Shown: positions 1-13,259 of the stretch, piece after piece
Position numbering within the stretch: position 1 is the stretch's first letter
Layout of the letters: every line of letters starts with the position of its first letter
Assembly (NCBI GenBank): GCA_002118135.1
Contig: BDIU01000065.1
Span: 248,001-312,000 of the forward strand
Direction of reading: 5' to 3'
Source of the DNA: Trebouxia sp. TZW2008
Taxonomy: Eukaryota > Chlorophyta > Trebouxiophyceae > Trebouxiales > Trebouxiaceae
Length of the DNA stretch: 64,000 nucleotides
The notes under the pieces: model-generated
Told to the model about the DNA's origin: nothing
The model's input: the letters and a program-made list of their open reading frames with translations, nothing else
Database searches by the model: none
Program-made: the position numbers and the translations under genes

Positions 1-3000
1 CATTAAGTCAAGGTCTGAGAAGCTACATAGCCATATATGCTCATGCCATTTGCTCATACCGATGCAGAGGCAATGCTTACTTTTGAACTTCTAGCGATGT
101 GTCCTTGATGTATTTGGCAGCTGTTGGGAACAATCCATGATTGTACCTCTTCAACTTTGTCTCAACTGGCTTGTTTGATGTGGTCAGGCTTGAAGGAGAG
201 CTGTCCAAACTCCAACATGCCTTTCGCGAGGAATCAGAAAGTAGCAAGGTGAGCGCTGCATCTACATGAACTCTGGCTATGCTTCTGGTCGGAGAGAAGC
301 CATTGCAGGCTATTTGCTTGCGCTAGCACTGTCTTGCTGTCAGCTGGAATGCTCTACTTGAGTCGCTTTTGGATCTGCACCTGGCAAGCTGCTGTGTTGG
401 TCGGCTACATAACGCTTGCATTTTGCATGCATTTGATTTCCAGGTCAACAGACTGGAACCTGAATGCTTTGTTGTTGTTGACAGGCTTGTTCTGCTTGAT
501 GTTGTGCAGGATCGCATTGAAGCACAGCAAATCAGGATCTTTGAGCTTCAGTATGAGCAAAAGAAGCAGGACATAGTTGAACAAGACCTGAGACGGTCAG
601 TGTCAAGCATGTGGCGGGGTACGATCAGCTTGAGCCTGCAGCTGCATCACAAGGATCAGACTTTGCAAGCCTTGGAAGCTCAACTAGCAGCTGCAAGAGC
701 CGTCACGACAGCTACAGATGCCAGGTACAAACCCCAATGCTGTTTGCCAATCACCCGTGCTGAGGTAACCTTGCTGCAGCATGACCAGCTTGAGGCAAAC
801 TGCTGGTTTTGTCATGGTGTCTGGCAGACTGCACAGGAGTGTGACGCTATGTCTGAGTCAATGTGAAATGTCAGTGCATAAGCTAGACTAATGCGCCTGA
901 TTACAGGTGGGGGAAGGGGAGGGAAGGCTGGAAGCCATGACAGCACAGGCCAAGCAGCAGGCATCTGCTGACGCTGAGGTCAGCTTCTATCATGGCAGTG
1001 TGGCACACATTCAACATGCGTTGTCAAGGAGCATCTTGCCATGTTTGCCTTGGTGCAAATAGTGCATGCTAGGCAAAGGCTGTGATTTAGGATGCTGCCA
1101 GCTTTCTTAAGCAGATGCTGCCTGAGGTGCCCCTGCATTATCGTCATGTCTTTGCTCTCAAGAAGCCAACTGACTGGCAAGAGCGTCCACCACCTCTTCT
1201 ACCAGAACTAATTTGCCAAGATTCAATTTGTCAAGTTGCTTTCATGTTGTTGTGTATGCATCGATTTGCTACATGCCTGGTTGCTACATTGTTAGCTTGC
1301 ACTTCCTGAGCACTCAAAGCAGACCTCAAGGGTGACAGACATCAGCGGCTCTGATTATTGCTTATCATACAGGAAAAGGCAAAATTGAAGCAGAGTGCAG
1401 AAGAATTGAAGCATGCCAACCAAGAAGCTGCTAAGAAGATTGGCAGCCTGACGCATCTTTTGGAGGAGGAGAAGGCCACTAACGCTGCCCTTGTTCAGGT
1501 ACGATGCGTATGTTACACTCTGCTTGACTGGCTTGCAATCAAATCTGGGATGCATCACGCTGTGTTTTTAGGTGGAGTTTGAGCGATGGCGCAGTCAACG
1601 TTTCTGTTGCTTCTGTTGTGGCCACACCACATGCGATTTGCAATCGAGCAGACAACGTGGCATGTGTCTATTTTTGGAGTCAGTGCCATGGCAGATTACA
1701 ATGTGTTAGCTGTATCAAGCATTACATGTCAGCAAAAACTCAAGCCGTGAATGCTCTGTAGCTTTGAGACTGGCCGCTAATACACAAAGTGTCCATCATG
1801 TCATGCAGAAGGAGGAGAGTCTGAAGAAAGACTCAGAGAGGAGCAGCAAGGAGGCTGTGCAACGGGAAAGTGATCTGAGGCAGTGCTTGCAGGAAGCGCA
1901 AGACGCCAACAAGGCTCTCCTGCAGGTGCGATCAGCCCTGCAAGATTGTTTCCATTGTCAAGGTTTTAGTGCAGCGTGGCCAAGCAACTGCCTTTTGAAA
2001 TATTGTCAAAGCATTGTTAGTCAGCGCAGACGCAGCTCATAACATCCAGCATGCCAGCATTGCTTGCAGTGCATCACCAATGTTGGCACAAAAACTTCTA
2101 TTGCATGAGTGCAAATTTACTGCTGACTATGCATGGGGAGCTGATCCTGAGGCTGTTTGTACTCTTTTGATCACTGAGGTCGACAGCTTCAAGCCCAGCC
2201 TTCCTCTAGCAGTTGTTCAGCAAATTTGCCTCTTGGCTGTGAAGTCATGCTTGTGCCTTCTTTTCAGCTTGCTGCATGCTTGAACATATGTCACATCAGC
2301 ATTAACGGCTACAGTAGGATGCCTGTCTGCATTCAGACTGTTTGTTGCAATGAGACCTGCACATGGCTTACCGCCGTGATGACATTGACGCAGAGCATGT
2401 TAGCGCAATTACCGACTTGATCTGTGTATTGACACACTGTTGGCTCATTGAGCGCCAGTGAAATGCTAGCCAGCAAAAGACATTTCTGAGTGCTGCAGAA
2501 GGAGGAGGGCTTGAAGGCTGATTTGCAAAGCATGCAAGTGGGCAAGGCGGACAGCATGCAGCGCGAAGCCAAGTTGCAAGAGTCTTTGATGGAGGCACAA
2601 GAGGCCAACAAGTTGCTTGCCAAGGTGCGCACAATGTGCCATGCATCAGCATGCATCAGTGTGCTCAGCATGTCAACAATCTCATTAAGCAGGGATTCAA
2701 ACTGGCTGGTCAGGTCTTACATGGACAGCATGACCACTCTATGTATGCCCAGCAAACAGAAAACACCAGTGAGACAAGAGAAAAGGATTCAGAAGAAAGT
2801 ACATCATGCATAGGCGGCAGAATAGGGAGAGCATACTTTGCATCTTCTGCCACATGTCCTGTCCATAGCATTGGCCAGTTCAAGGTAGCCAAGATGTAAT
2901 GTTGTACATGCAGAGAGCCACCGAGGCTGATGAGCTGCGTGTGAAGGCCAACAGCTCCAGCCCGCAGGCCATTGAAGAGAGTGTGACTGACAGCAGGCGG

Positions 3001-6000
3001 GCAGAGGTTGCGCGTACTGCGGACATCAGGATTGCTTGCAGTCCTGCAAAGCCCTCAGCATCTGAGCAGGTCTGCTCTTGTCTTGTGTCTGTTCATGCAA
3101 GACTTGTTCAACTGCCATAGATAAGACCCATTTTTTGTTGGATCTGGCCTTGCAACCCTACGAATTTGCACAGGCTGTGCATATCTGCTCATCTGTATTG
3201 CTGTACATGCTGTCTGCCGACTTTGTACTAGCCTGCCATGATAACATGCTCTGCATGCTGCTTGTCAATGTAAGATTTTGATGTGATGTGTTGTCTGCAG
3301 AAGACTGGTGATGTCACCACCACCACCAGCAGCAGTAGTAGCAGCAGCAGCAGCAGCAGCTGTGCCAGCCATGACAGCTGCAGCAGCAAAGCTGCCCCTC
3401 CTACCACCCCTGGCCTGCATCTGTCATGTGCTGTCTGCCCACAAGATGCTGACTCCGCCTCCTCTGACTCTCCCGAGAAAAAAGCTGCCTCAAGATGCGA
3501 GAATGAGCATGTGAGTGCTGCTATCAGATGCTTGCTTACACGTTTGATGATGCAAGCTTGCACTTTGCAGCACAGTTGACGCTCCTGCTTGGCCCTGACT
3601 GTTGTCTCCTTTAGCACTCTCACAATTATAACTATAATGATTACACTTTCCAGCAAGAGTGCTAGGTGTGTGTGGCACAAGTCTTGTCACTCGGTTCAAC
3701 AAACCAAGAAAAAGGAAAGCTGCTACCGTGCTCATCTTGCATGACCGCCACACAAGCAACGCACATGTTCACTATTGTGATGTTGTGTGGCATACGCAGG
3801 CAGCAGACGGAAGTGCAGTGAGCAAGATGGATAGCTCACAGAGCAGCACCTCTTCATACAGTCAGGACTCTGAGAGCGAAAGCGATGATGAGAGCATGCG
3901 GGATGACCATGAAGCTCCATGCCTCTGTTTGCTGACAACCTTTCTGCCTGGTGTCTTGCCACGAAGACCTGCTCTAGCTGAGTTGGAGGGTTTTGCCCCA
4001 GATGCTTACTCTGTCTGCCAGGTATACATCTACTCCGTGTTCACCTCCGGTTTGCCCTGCCAGTGTGCAGGACAGTGGTAGCTTCCTGACTACGACATTT
4101 TGACATGTCTATGATGATAGAGAGATCGCTGATGGGGTCAAACTCTTGTGGTACTGCAGACTTTTCAAGCTGTACTGCACTGCAAGCAGCAACAAAGGCA
4201 TGCAGCAAGTTTTTGCTGATACCCTGCACTGCTGCGCAAAGCTTCCAAGCTGGTAAATTTCTGCTGCATGCAAGCCTTTAAAGCGGCTTGCAGCCGCCGG
4301 CATCCCCTTTCTGACATTGCTTCTGACTGCGGCTGCAGCTGGCATCACCTGGGTTGTACCACCGCTGCCTGGCCATTCTGCAGGAACACGGCACTGCCTG
4401 AAGGTGTTACTTTAACAGTAACGACATGCAATCTGCTGTTGATCCCCGCCCTGACCTTATTTGATTGGTCACTGCAGCTGGCATCACCTGGATGGCACCA
4501 CCGCTGCCTGGCTGTGCTTGAGGAGTATGGCATCCCCTGGAAATCTGGGTGGCAGCTCCTGCCAGCTTTCTTTGACCCAGAAGGCTCTGTGTACACAATG
4601 AGAATGCAGTCCTTGGGCGAGATTGGCAAAGGAGATTTTGGCGCTGTACACTAGTGAGTAATAGCATGGCACCTTACACGTGTGGCATTGCCAACTACAG
4701 TGACATCATTGCGCACATTGCAGCAAAGCAGCTTTTCACGGATGTTGAAAGCGTCACTGACAAGTCAAGGCCCCTATGATTGCTGTGCTGCGCTGCATGC
4801 AAGCTTCCAGCAGCTCTTGTTTGAGGGTGTTTGTCGTCAGTGCCCACATGCATTGGCAGCATGACACTGTATGCCAGATCTAGTGGTGGTGAACATTCTG
4901 ACTTGTGCTGACTGTGGCTCTGCAGTGCTCAGAAGTGGGTGGGACCATCACCAGAGTACGATGGCAGTGAAGGCTGGGAAACAGGCTTTATCCCTGTGGG
5001 TGTGAAGGTAGTGAGAAATGATGCTTGTGGGCAGCAAGAGATGAGAAGTCTGAGCAGCGTGACACAGGCCATGGCAAAGCGGCCTGGTCCTTGCCATGTT
5101 GTCCAGTTTGAGGGTGCTTTCCCTTACCGGGATGAGGCAACTCAGACTGACAAACTCTACATAGCCACCAGGTGCCCATTTTGCTTCCTGGCATGCATGC
5201 TTGCACGTCATGTCTTGGCTCATGCACAGTAGCCGACCATGAACCCCATGACTGCCCCTGCGTTGACTGCTTTGTCAGCCCTACTGCTACAGTCCTGTGG
5301 CGCTTGCAGTGCTGCTGGGCATCAGACATCTAGCTCAATGTTGTATACAATAGAATTGCCCAGGTTGATGATAATCCTCTCAATCTGTTGCGCTGTGTCA
5401 GTTGCATGCTGTACATACATCAGACAACACTGTAGATGTCAGGTATGTTGTGTAGGTGTCTGCATGGTCGGACATGCATGTTCTCTGTAAAGCCTCATGC
5501 AGCCTGCATTGCTGTGCAGGTCAATACGATGTGCTCCACTGCATTCAAGTGTTCATCTTGTCTGTGCATGTGGAGGAGGCTTCCATGCTTTTGTGCCTAT
5601 GCCTGGGCAAGACTGAGCACAGCCCCAGACTCCCTCTTATGTTATCCAGGGGAGATTGTCTTACTCCACCTGTAGATGTGGACATAGTCTGACTGTACAC
5701 TGAAGCGTCAAATTTGCTGCAGATATGTTGAAGGCTCAGACATGCAGCAAGCCTTTGACGACCTGTACAATCTCTTGGTGATGTCGCCTGCGGGCGATGA
5801 GCTCAAACAGCAAGATGGCGAGCGCATGTATGTTGCAGCGGTCAAGGAGGCTTTCAAGCAATTGCTCAAGGTGAGTCAATGTTCTGCCGATGCAACTTGG
5901 CTGATAGCGCATATTACATAAATGAATAGCTCAGATCACCCAAATACATGACACCAGAGGTGCATGTGCAGAGTACAGGATAGCAGTCTCACGCAAAGCT

Positions 6001-7745
6001 TGCAATCCACAGTGTGAATGCCCAGAGTCTCATGTGGCACCAAATGCAAGTGTGACCTGTCTTGTTATTGATCATCCTGCAAACGATAGTCACTCCTTAC
6101 GTTGGCTCATATGCTTCTGCAGCTCAACATGTAATTCTAAAGCTGCCATCAGGTCTGCCGACTGATGCAGCATGCAATTCTCAGATTGTAGCTTTGATCA
6201 CTTGTTGACAGGGTACAGTGGCTTGAGCAAGATCTCACACAAAACTACGCCAGCTAAGCTCACACAGGCAATTTGCACTTACTAAATGTCTAGCCTATTC
6301 CTACATGAACAAAACATGTTGGCAACATCTTGCGACAGAGTTGCCGCTGTTGCAGGCAAAACTCACAGGTGCCTCATACTCCTTAGCACATGCGTATGTC
6401 ATCTGCCTTGCTTCATTGGCCCCGCCTCAGATGCAACCCCGGATCAGTTGTTCCTCAGTTGCTTTCAGAACAGATGCACAGGTACAGTTCCTGGAATTGA
6501 ACCCAAGGCCAACTGATCCTCCGTCAACCAACTTAGTCCTGAGTGCTGCCTTGACAGGTCAAGACCAGTTCAAACCATTCAGCCACAGCTGTGGCTGCCT
6601 TGCAGATCTGAACTGATATTCAGCTGACCTGCATTGATGCCATTGCTCACTGCTGCTCTTTGTTTTGAGACAGGATGCCTTGGCTGCAGGGACTGGAAGT
6701 GATGCATAGTTGTGGGCTGGCTCATCTGGACCTCAAGCTGAACAATGTGCGAGTGAGAACAACTACAGATGGCTCACAGCTGCACCTCACCATCATTGAC
6801 TTGGGCTCTGCACAGGACAAGCCTGTAGGTGAGCTCTTCAGATCATGACTGTTCTCCACTGTGCAACTTGCCTTAAAGGTGTGTGCCTTGCATGTGGATG
6901 CGTGTTGTGACTACAAATGAACAATGAAGCTGCTGTGAAAACAATGATCTCTTCTATGGCGTATAGAACACTGCTGACCAGTCGGTGTGAGGAAGCAGCA
7001 TGTTTTGGTAGCGTCAAAGCAAAGCATCGCATGGGTTGCTTGGCTGCAGACTGTGGTGAAGTCAGGGGCAACATTGGATATCTCAGCCCAGAGGGCATAG
7101 ATTTGTGTGGAGAGCCTGAAGGACGACTTGTTGGCACTCCCTCTGACATGTGGACTGTCGGCTGCCTGATGCTGGAGGTGCTGGCTGGCGAGCCTGCCTT
7201 CATGGACCGCCAAATGATCTGCAAGCCTTACGAGCAGCAGGCAGACCACATCACACAGCGCCAAAGACGATGGGTATGTAGACTGCTGGGAGGGTCTTAG
7301 TGATGATGTCAAGGCTATGCCCATATGTTGCGCTTATCTTCACTGCAATGACAGATCTGCTGAAGTGTGCTTGTAGGCACACAATTGGCACATGCTGCAG
7401 CTTGCCTTGTAAACAGCCAGTATGGTCTGTCCCTGTCTTGACTTCAATGCAGGAGCAAGCTCAGTCATGTGAGGAATGCTGTCGTGGCGCATCTAAGCCA
7501 ATGTGTTTCTCGCATTGGAACTGTGGCTGTTTGCTGAGAGACCAGTATGATTTTGCATCCAGGCGGAGGACTGCAAAAAGGGCGCGCAGGTGCCGTGCGG
7601 CCTGCAAGATCTTGAGCAGCTGGTGGCAGATAGCTCAGAGTTGCAGCTGCTGAAGGACTTTCTGCAGCAACTACTGCAAGTAGAGCCCAGTCAGAGGCTG
7701 ACTGCATCACAAGCACTGTCCCACAAGTACTTCAGCAGATGCTGA
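1..7745 (+). CDS. Coiled-coil protein with C-terminal protein-kinase-like domain (5' partial)
   Basis: The gene runs in from the left edge, so its start is not seen. Upstream exons (about 188-248, 510-595, 640-724, 907-978, 1373-1498, 1809-1925, 2499-2624, 2914-3069) encode charged heptad-like sequence typical of a coiled coil. Exons 3301-3510 and 3800-4021 are Ser-rich and acidic linkers. The kinase-like part lies in 4478-4653, 4926-5171, 5723-5870, 6690-6828, 7050-7273 and 7563-7745; these exons stay in phase and end at TGA 7743-7745. Seen there: glycine loop GKGDFGAV, a VGVKVV lysine strand, catalytic loop HLDLKLNN (HLD in place of HRD), IIDLGSA in place of DFG, SPE in place of APE, and DMWTVGCLMLEVLAG for subdomain IX. 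The catalytic Asp, Asn and Lys are kept, so activity is possible. I infer one gene from continuous phase between coil and kinase; two genes cannot be excluded. Confidence 0.7.
3318..3362. repeat. (ACC)n/(AGC)n coding triplet tract
   Basis: A run of CACCACC then AGCAGCAG gives a poly-Thr and poly-Ser stretch inside the exon 3301-3510 of the coiled-coil kinase gene. Confidence 0.85.
4334..4540. repeat. Duplicated 5' edge of kinase exon
   Basis: The segment around 4334-4400 repeats the segment around 4473-4540, including CTGCAG at the acceptor and the first part of the exon that starts at 4478. The upstream copy is mutated and lies in the intron, so it looks like a decayed pseudo-exon. Confidence 0.85.
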
Positions 7746-9599
7746 GTAAAGCAGACTGTTGCAGGTTGCTGCCTGACGCTTGCTGTAGAATTGCAACAGT
7801 TTTGCCCAAACTGACTGATGCATAAGCAGCTGTGCGCCTGACAAGCAGCAAGCTTACTGAATTGTTTGTACATCAGCGTGTCCATGCGCACGCAGGCATA
7901 GTCAGGGAAGTTTGCAAATTGCTGTAGCAAAAATGCATGCCCATTCATTCTACCCGCAGCCTGTATCATCAAAACGTGTAGATTCACTCAGCAGAAGTTT
8001 TTGAGGTAGCCTAGGCTGACTGAGCAGCCCTGTTTTCTTATGCCAATATTGTTGTGTGTAGTGTGGCTTCGTGGTCATGATGTCAAGCATCGTTGGCAGG
8101 GCATTGCTTGTGAGTGTAGTCTGTTTGTAGACAGCCTTGTCAGGCACCTGCAGGATTGGTCAAGTACTTAGGGCGTATCTCAGGATTGCCCTTCAGATAT
8201 CCTTGACAGCTGCTTGTACGGACTCAGAAACAAGAAAGCTTTTAGTGAACAAGGGCAATGTCAGTGTACTCACAAGTCAAAGGCTGACATTGCGTGTGTA
8301 CAGTTTCGCTGAGTGCTTCTACCAGAGCAGCAACCCCAACCAGGGCGCTGCTTGGTCTATAGGCTCCTTTACAATGCTTGATAGCATAGGCTTTTATTTT
8401 ACTGATGAAGAGATTGTGACGTTCTGTTTACTGCATGATCAGCATTGACTGTAACAAGTTTATGGAGCTGAGCCTACACATCTGAGTGTATTTGCATGCA
8501 TTGCATTTCATGGTCCAATGTAGCTATGCAGCTGGACCTCCATCTGACACATGCCATCACACATGCTGATGGCATCAATCACAGAGCTGTACTAGATCCT
8601 CGCACAGATGCTGCAACCAAGTTGCCCAGCATCTGATACTATGCTGTCTGGTACCACAGTAGTTCATGCGAGTGCATATGCCAAAGTAGGGGATGCATTT
8701 GGATATTTTGTGCAAGCAGTACACGCCTGACACCTAACTGAGCCAAAGACACGCTGCTGTACTGCATTGCATTAAAGTTGGACTCCATGCCTGAACGCGT
8801 GAGAGCAGTCACAAGCTCAAGCTTCTCCAAGATAGAGGTCAGAGGACACTTGAGCTGTCAAGCATGACACTGCACATGCGATGTGCAGCGTCCACAGAAA
8901 AGGACTTTGGCAGCACATCAAGTTTAGTTGAGCTGCAGGCAACCTCAGCCGGCTGTGTAGACATTTGCTGCAGCTCCCATCTCAGGGCAAAAGCATTGCG
9001 CTCGCCTTGAGGGGGTCACCACTAATGCTTCCTGACACAAAACACCAGCATCTGCTTGTACTGTACCATTGCAGCATAGCTATGCAAGGCAGAAGACCAG
9101 GCACTGTCAGCTCAGCTTGGAACAATTACAGGCAGGCGCAATGTAGATTTCTGTCTTGAGGGGCGCATGGTGCGTCTTTGCAGACATGCGTACACTTTAC
9201 ATACATACTTAAGATGACCTTGTTCATTTCCTTGCAATTTGATAGCCTCAAATGACAGCAAGGAATGTGCCCAGCAAAGTAATGATGCAAAGCTGTTGCT
9301 GAGACCTCTGAAATATGTGTCTAACTACACTAGATCAGCCATTATGCATGACATACACAACACTGCACCTACATCTGTGACACTGTAATGCCGCATGAAA
9401 CCCAAGTCTAACAAGTACCATCAGAAGTCAGGCAGTGACAGTGAACAGTGAATCCTGAAGAAGTGAAGCGCAGTGGCAGGTCATGTCACACTGCACAATG
9501 CCAATAAGCAGCTCTGGCATCGGTGTTTACATTCTGGAAGACAATCAAGCTGAGCTACACTACACTGACAAACACCACATCCTGCTTCAGCTCCACCAT
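7746..9599. other. Intergenic region, convergent 3' flanks
   Basis: This is the gap between the stop of the kinase-like gene and the inferred last exon of the minus-strand proline-rich gene. I see no reading frame with a recognisable domain, no exon set with consistent phase and no tRNA-like fold on either strand. It presumably holds the two 3' untranslated regions. Confidence 0.5.
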
Positions 9600-12061
9600 C
9601 TAATGCTGCTGGGCACTGCGCATGTCTAGCACCATTTGCCACAGGAAAATGAGTTCTCGCTCAAGTCTGTCCACCCTTTGCTGCAGTGTCTCAGAAGTCT
9701 GCATTACCACAAAGCTTGGATTAGCAGCAGCTTACTCGCTCACAGAGCTTTGCACAACACAGTCCTTGATGCCAGTCAAGGCTATGCAAGGCAACATGCA
9801 ATCTGCTTGTATGCAGGACAGCACAGCAATGCCTAGCCCCAACAACACAGCAGATTGACTCAAACATACTCATACGAGACACATGGCTGCAGCTTTGTGT
9901 GTTTAGCTTAGACACTGCACATCTACCGCCGTTGCAGCCTCTCAGCATTTGCACTGCATTTTCCAGCTGGCTACTGTGCAAGGACAGCGCAGCAGTCAGC
10001 AGCATGAGTTTCAGTCTGCTTGCAGTCAAACAGCAGTGCTGTGAACTTGTATGTACTTAATGTGTAACGTGAACACTCTGAGGCAAAGTTATGTGTAGAC
10101 AGGAAGTCACCTGCTGGGCGGCAGGCTGGACCATAGCTGAGTTGACAGGCAGCTGCAGGGGTTGCGATGCCACAGGCACAGAGTAGATGGGTAGGGTTGG
10201 GGGGACCAGGGGCTTTGAGTTGGCAGGCACGGGATGAGGGAACGGAGGGGCTGAGCTAGCAGATGGTGTTGGAGATGCCAAAGGGGCTGAGTTGACGGGT
10301 AATGGTGGAGGGAACAGAGGGGCTGTGTTGACAGGTAGAGGAGGGCATGCCAGAGGGGCCGAACTGGCAGGTAAGGGTGGGGATGGCAGAGGAGCTGAAG
10401 GCGGAGTGGCAGCCGGGGCAGGGCTTGATGATGGAGCCAACATCAAGTCAGGGGAAGGGCCAGGGACAGACACATCAGGGGCACTAGCAAGGGCAGGGCC
10501 CAGAGCCTGGGCAGGGCCAGTGGGAGGAGCAGGGGCAGGGCTGACGGCAGAGAACAGGGCAGAGTGGGCTTCTGCAGCCTGGGTTGGCACGGCAGTTGAT
10601 GCTGCAGCCAGGGCTCCAGGGTTGGCATTGGAGCTGCTGACAGGTGCGTAGCCCTCGGCAGCCTGAGGGGAATCAGGTGCTGCTGCTGCACGCGCAATAA
10701 GCTCTTCCAGCATCTCAGGCAGGCATGACAGGGTGAGGTTGCTTGTGGCTGGTGGCGTGCTTGCTGAGTTGGGAAGCTCAGTCTGCCCCTGTGTCATACT
10801 GGGCAAAGGCAGCAATCCAGAAGTCTCTGCAGACTGCAGGAAGCGCATGTGCAAAATGGACTCGATGGTTGGCTGTGTTGCATGAAGCACCGGATGAGGT
10901 GCTGAGGGGCCAGCCTCAGTAGGAAAATGCGCTGGCGTAGTCTTTGCTGGTGATGTGGTAGGGTTTGGAAGGGTAGAGTTGCCATCTGGCTGCTGCTCAG
11001 ATGCAGCTGCTGGTGCTGTGCTGATTGCGCTGCTAGCAATAGACAGCCTTGACTTGCCAGTTGCCTTGGCTGCAGCAAGACCGCTTGCTGATGGCCTTGC
11101 TTCACAGTTGCCTGGGCCTTGCACACCTGACCCAGGTGCTGCCTGTGCTTCTTGCCCACCAGAAAGGGGCACGGCACCAGCGTTGGGCTTGCCTGACGTT
11201 TCTGATTTGCTCATCTGTGTGGATACACCTCTTTGCCGCCGTGTTGGCTTGATGCGGGCTTGTGCCAGGTCTGGGAACTCCAGTTCAAACCCATCGTCTG
11301 TCACCTGCATATGCACGTTTCAGTCAGGCCATGTACATGTCAGGGGCCACATCATTGATCTGAGCAGAGCGGAGCAATCAAGACTGGCCAATGTACAGGT
11401 TGACACAGGCCTTTTACAGGCTCACACAGGCCTTGCACAGATTGACAGGCACAGCGTAGCAATTTTGTCAGATTGACAGGCACAATGTGTGTAGCAAGTC
11501 TGGCTGTTGCGCAGCATGCTAACTAAGACAACACTACTATACAAGTACAGTGCACTGACAGTGTCAGCTCAAGAGTTGTAATGGCGCACTGCAAGGCTTA
11601 CTTTGAACTCCATTGCTGCAACACTGCCGCCACTGCCGCCGGCACTGCTGCTGCCACTGCCTGCTCTGCCTGATGCAAAGACTGTGGCTACTTTATCGCC
11701 AATTGATTTGACTCTGCCTGTCTCAATACTGTTGCACACGTTGTCGTTGGGATGGACCCTGGCGGGATTGTAAAAGTACGCAGAGCTCGACTCAGGAGCT
11801 GTGGATGTCATGTTGCCGCTGCTATCAGAAGCAGCTGCGTCACCATCAGCGTCTGGGGTTGACCTTGAAGGCACCGGTTTTGTTGCCTTTCTTATTGCGG
11901 TTTCTACCCCTTTTGTGCTGCTGACTGTCAGCTGGTTCAGCAGAAGCGTTGTGAGAGGAAAGGCTCCGACTGCCAATGTGGCCGGGCTGTTCTGACCCTG
12001 AACCGCGCTCTGCACTGGACTGCGCAAGACTGGCCGTATGGTGACCGCCACGGACCCGCAC
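9600..12061 (-). CDS. Proline/alanine-rich protein of unknown function with C-terminal coiled coil
   Basis: I do not recognise this protein. Two exons are firm: one ending at 11602 (last residues AAMEFK) and 10111-11304, which continues VTDDGFELEFPDLAQ in phase. The large exon is Pro/Ala/Ser-rich and holds an imperfect repeat of about 14 residues (units such as PLPVNSAPL). The last exon, 9600-9698, is a clear coiled coil (QQRVDRLERELIFLW) ending in TAG. Two small exons between them are tentative. The 5' end is unresolved: the frame is open to about 12061 but has no ATG there, so either an upstream exon is missing or translation starts at the ATG at 11812. A second open frame over 11846-12061 has a basic RGRNRNKKGNK stretch and may contribute an exon. 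The low-complexity body suggests a scaffold or nucleic-acid-associated protein, but no function is supported. Confidence 0.55.
11395..11500. repeat. Short tandem repeats in an intron
   Basis: CACAGGCCTT and ATTGACAGGCACA(A/G)(C/T)G words are each repeated in this intron of the proline-rich gene. The array is short and degenerate. Confidence 0.6.
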
Positions 12062-13259
12062 CTTCCCCCTTGCCTACATACGTAGGAGGCGCACTCTCAG
12101 CTCAAGCAGACACGCAATTTTGCAGCTGTGAACCAAGAGCGAAAGGTCGTCGTCGTGGTGCCAGAAAACAGCAAAAGCGCGAAACGTTCAGCAGCAGCTA
12201 GGCATCACCTCCGCATTCGGCCTGGACCTCAGGTTTTCACCAAACCTGCAGGGACCAGTCATTGCGCCTTGCAGCAAAATTTTGCTCTGCAATCCAGACT
12301 CGACGTACAGCTTAGCTGGCAGATCGCTGTCACTGCATTGAAGTGCACAGCATTTATTTAAGCGGGATCCGGCAAGCTGCTCAAAGTACCAATGGTGCGC
12401 CACGTGATGCACGTGAGCGGCTGTGCGGCTCAAGAGCGACCTTCTGATTGACAAGAACGCACCAATTACATAAGTAACATATCATTGGACTGGTCATCGT
12501 CGGACGGTGTGACAGATGAACATGGGTTTGCATGCATGCATGCAGAGCTTCGCCTGGAGTCGCACCTTGTGCAGGCCACGTCAGCGCAAGTCTGACATGC
12601 ATTTAGAAAGCTGACCCGTCGCTTGCAGATTGAGCGGGCTCTTGCTCTTTGAGAGACACACGTGATGGGAGCCAAAATCAAAGCTTGCAGTCATGACTTA
12701 TTCGGGTACCTGGGTCCTGATCAGGACCTTGCAACTCTACACAATTCGCAACTTTGCTCACAACAGCGGCTGTTGCCAGGTGCATGCAGGAAACGTGCAT
12801 GGTTGTATCTGGCCCCAACTGATGGCATGAGCATCTGTAGATTTCTTCCACCATGAAGGAACTACGATGGAAAACCGTCAAAACGCAGTCACATCCAAGT
12901 GCACGTGAGGAGAACAAAAGCTCAAGCATGTTGCCCGGCATGGCCAACAATACCAGTTGTCTGCAGGGGCTATGAGCTGCAACACAGCATTCGACATATT
13001 TACATGTTGATGTACATTACAGAACTCACTGTGGCACGTCACTGGACAGCTCTGCACAACACACAACCCATGTTGCTGCTGATGCAGCTTAGACACATAC
13101 ACAACACTGAATATGTGCAGCACCATTCAGATAGCAATGAGATGTCCAGCTGATAATTATCAGCTCAGAATACTGGGGTAGTCACACAGGCTCTATGTGT
13201 GATGCTTGTAGGCTTTTGTCTTCTTAGCAATGTTCCCAGCATGTACTGTAACAGTCTCG
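12062..13259. other. Region upstream of the proline-rich gene
   Basis: This lies between the 5' end of the proline-rich gene and the stop of SPO11-3, both on the minus strand. I see no protein-coding exon with family similarity. It probably holds the promoter, and perhaps a first exon, of the proline-rich gene together with the SPO11-3 3' untranslated region. Confidence 0.45.

Noticed and set aside
3228..3680. Minus-strand open frame with a poly-Leu run
   Set aside because: The poly-Leu run is the complement of the AGC tract in the plus-strand coiled-coil gene exon.
10292..10651. Long plus-strand open frame opposite the proline-rich gene, Gly/Ala-rich
   Set aside because: It is the complement of the Pro/Ala/Ser coding repeats; no splice context or family similarity supports it.
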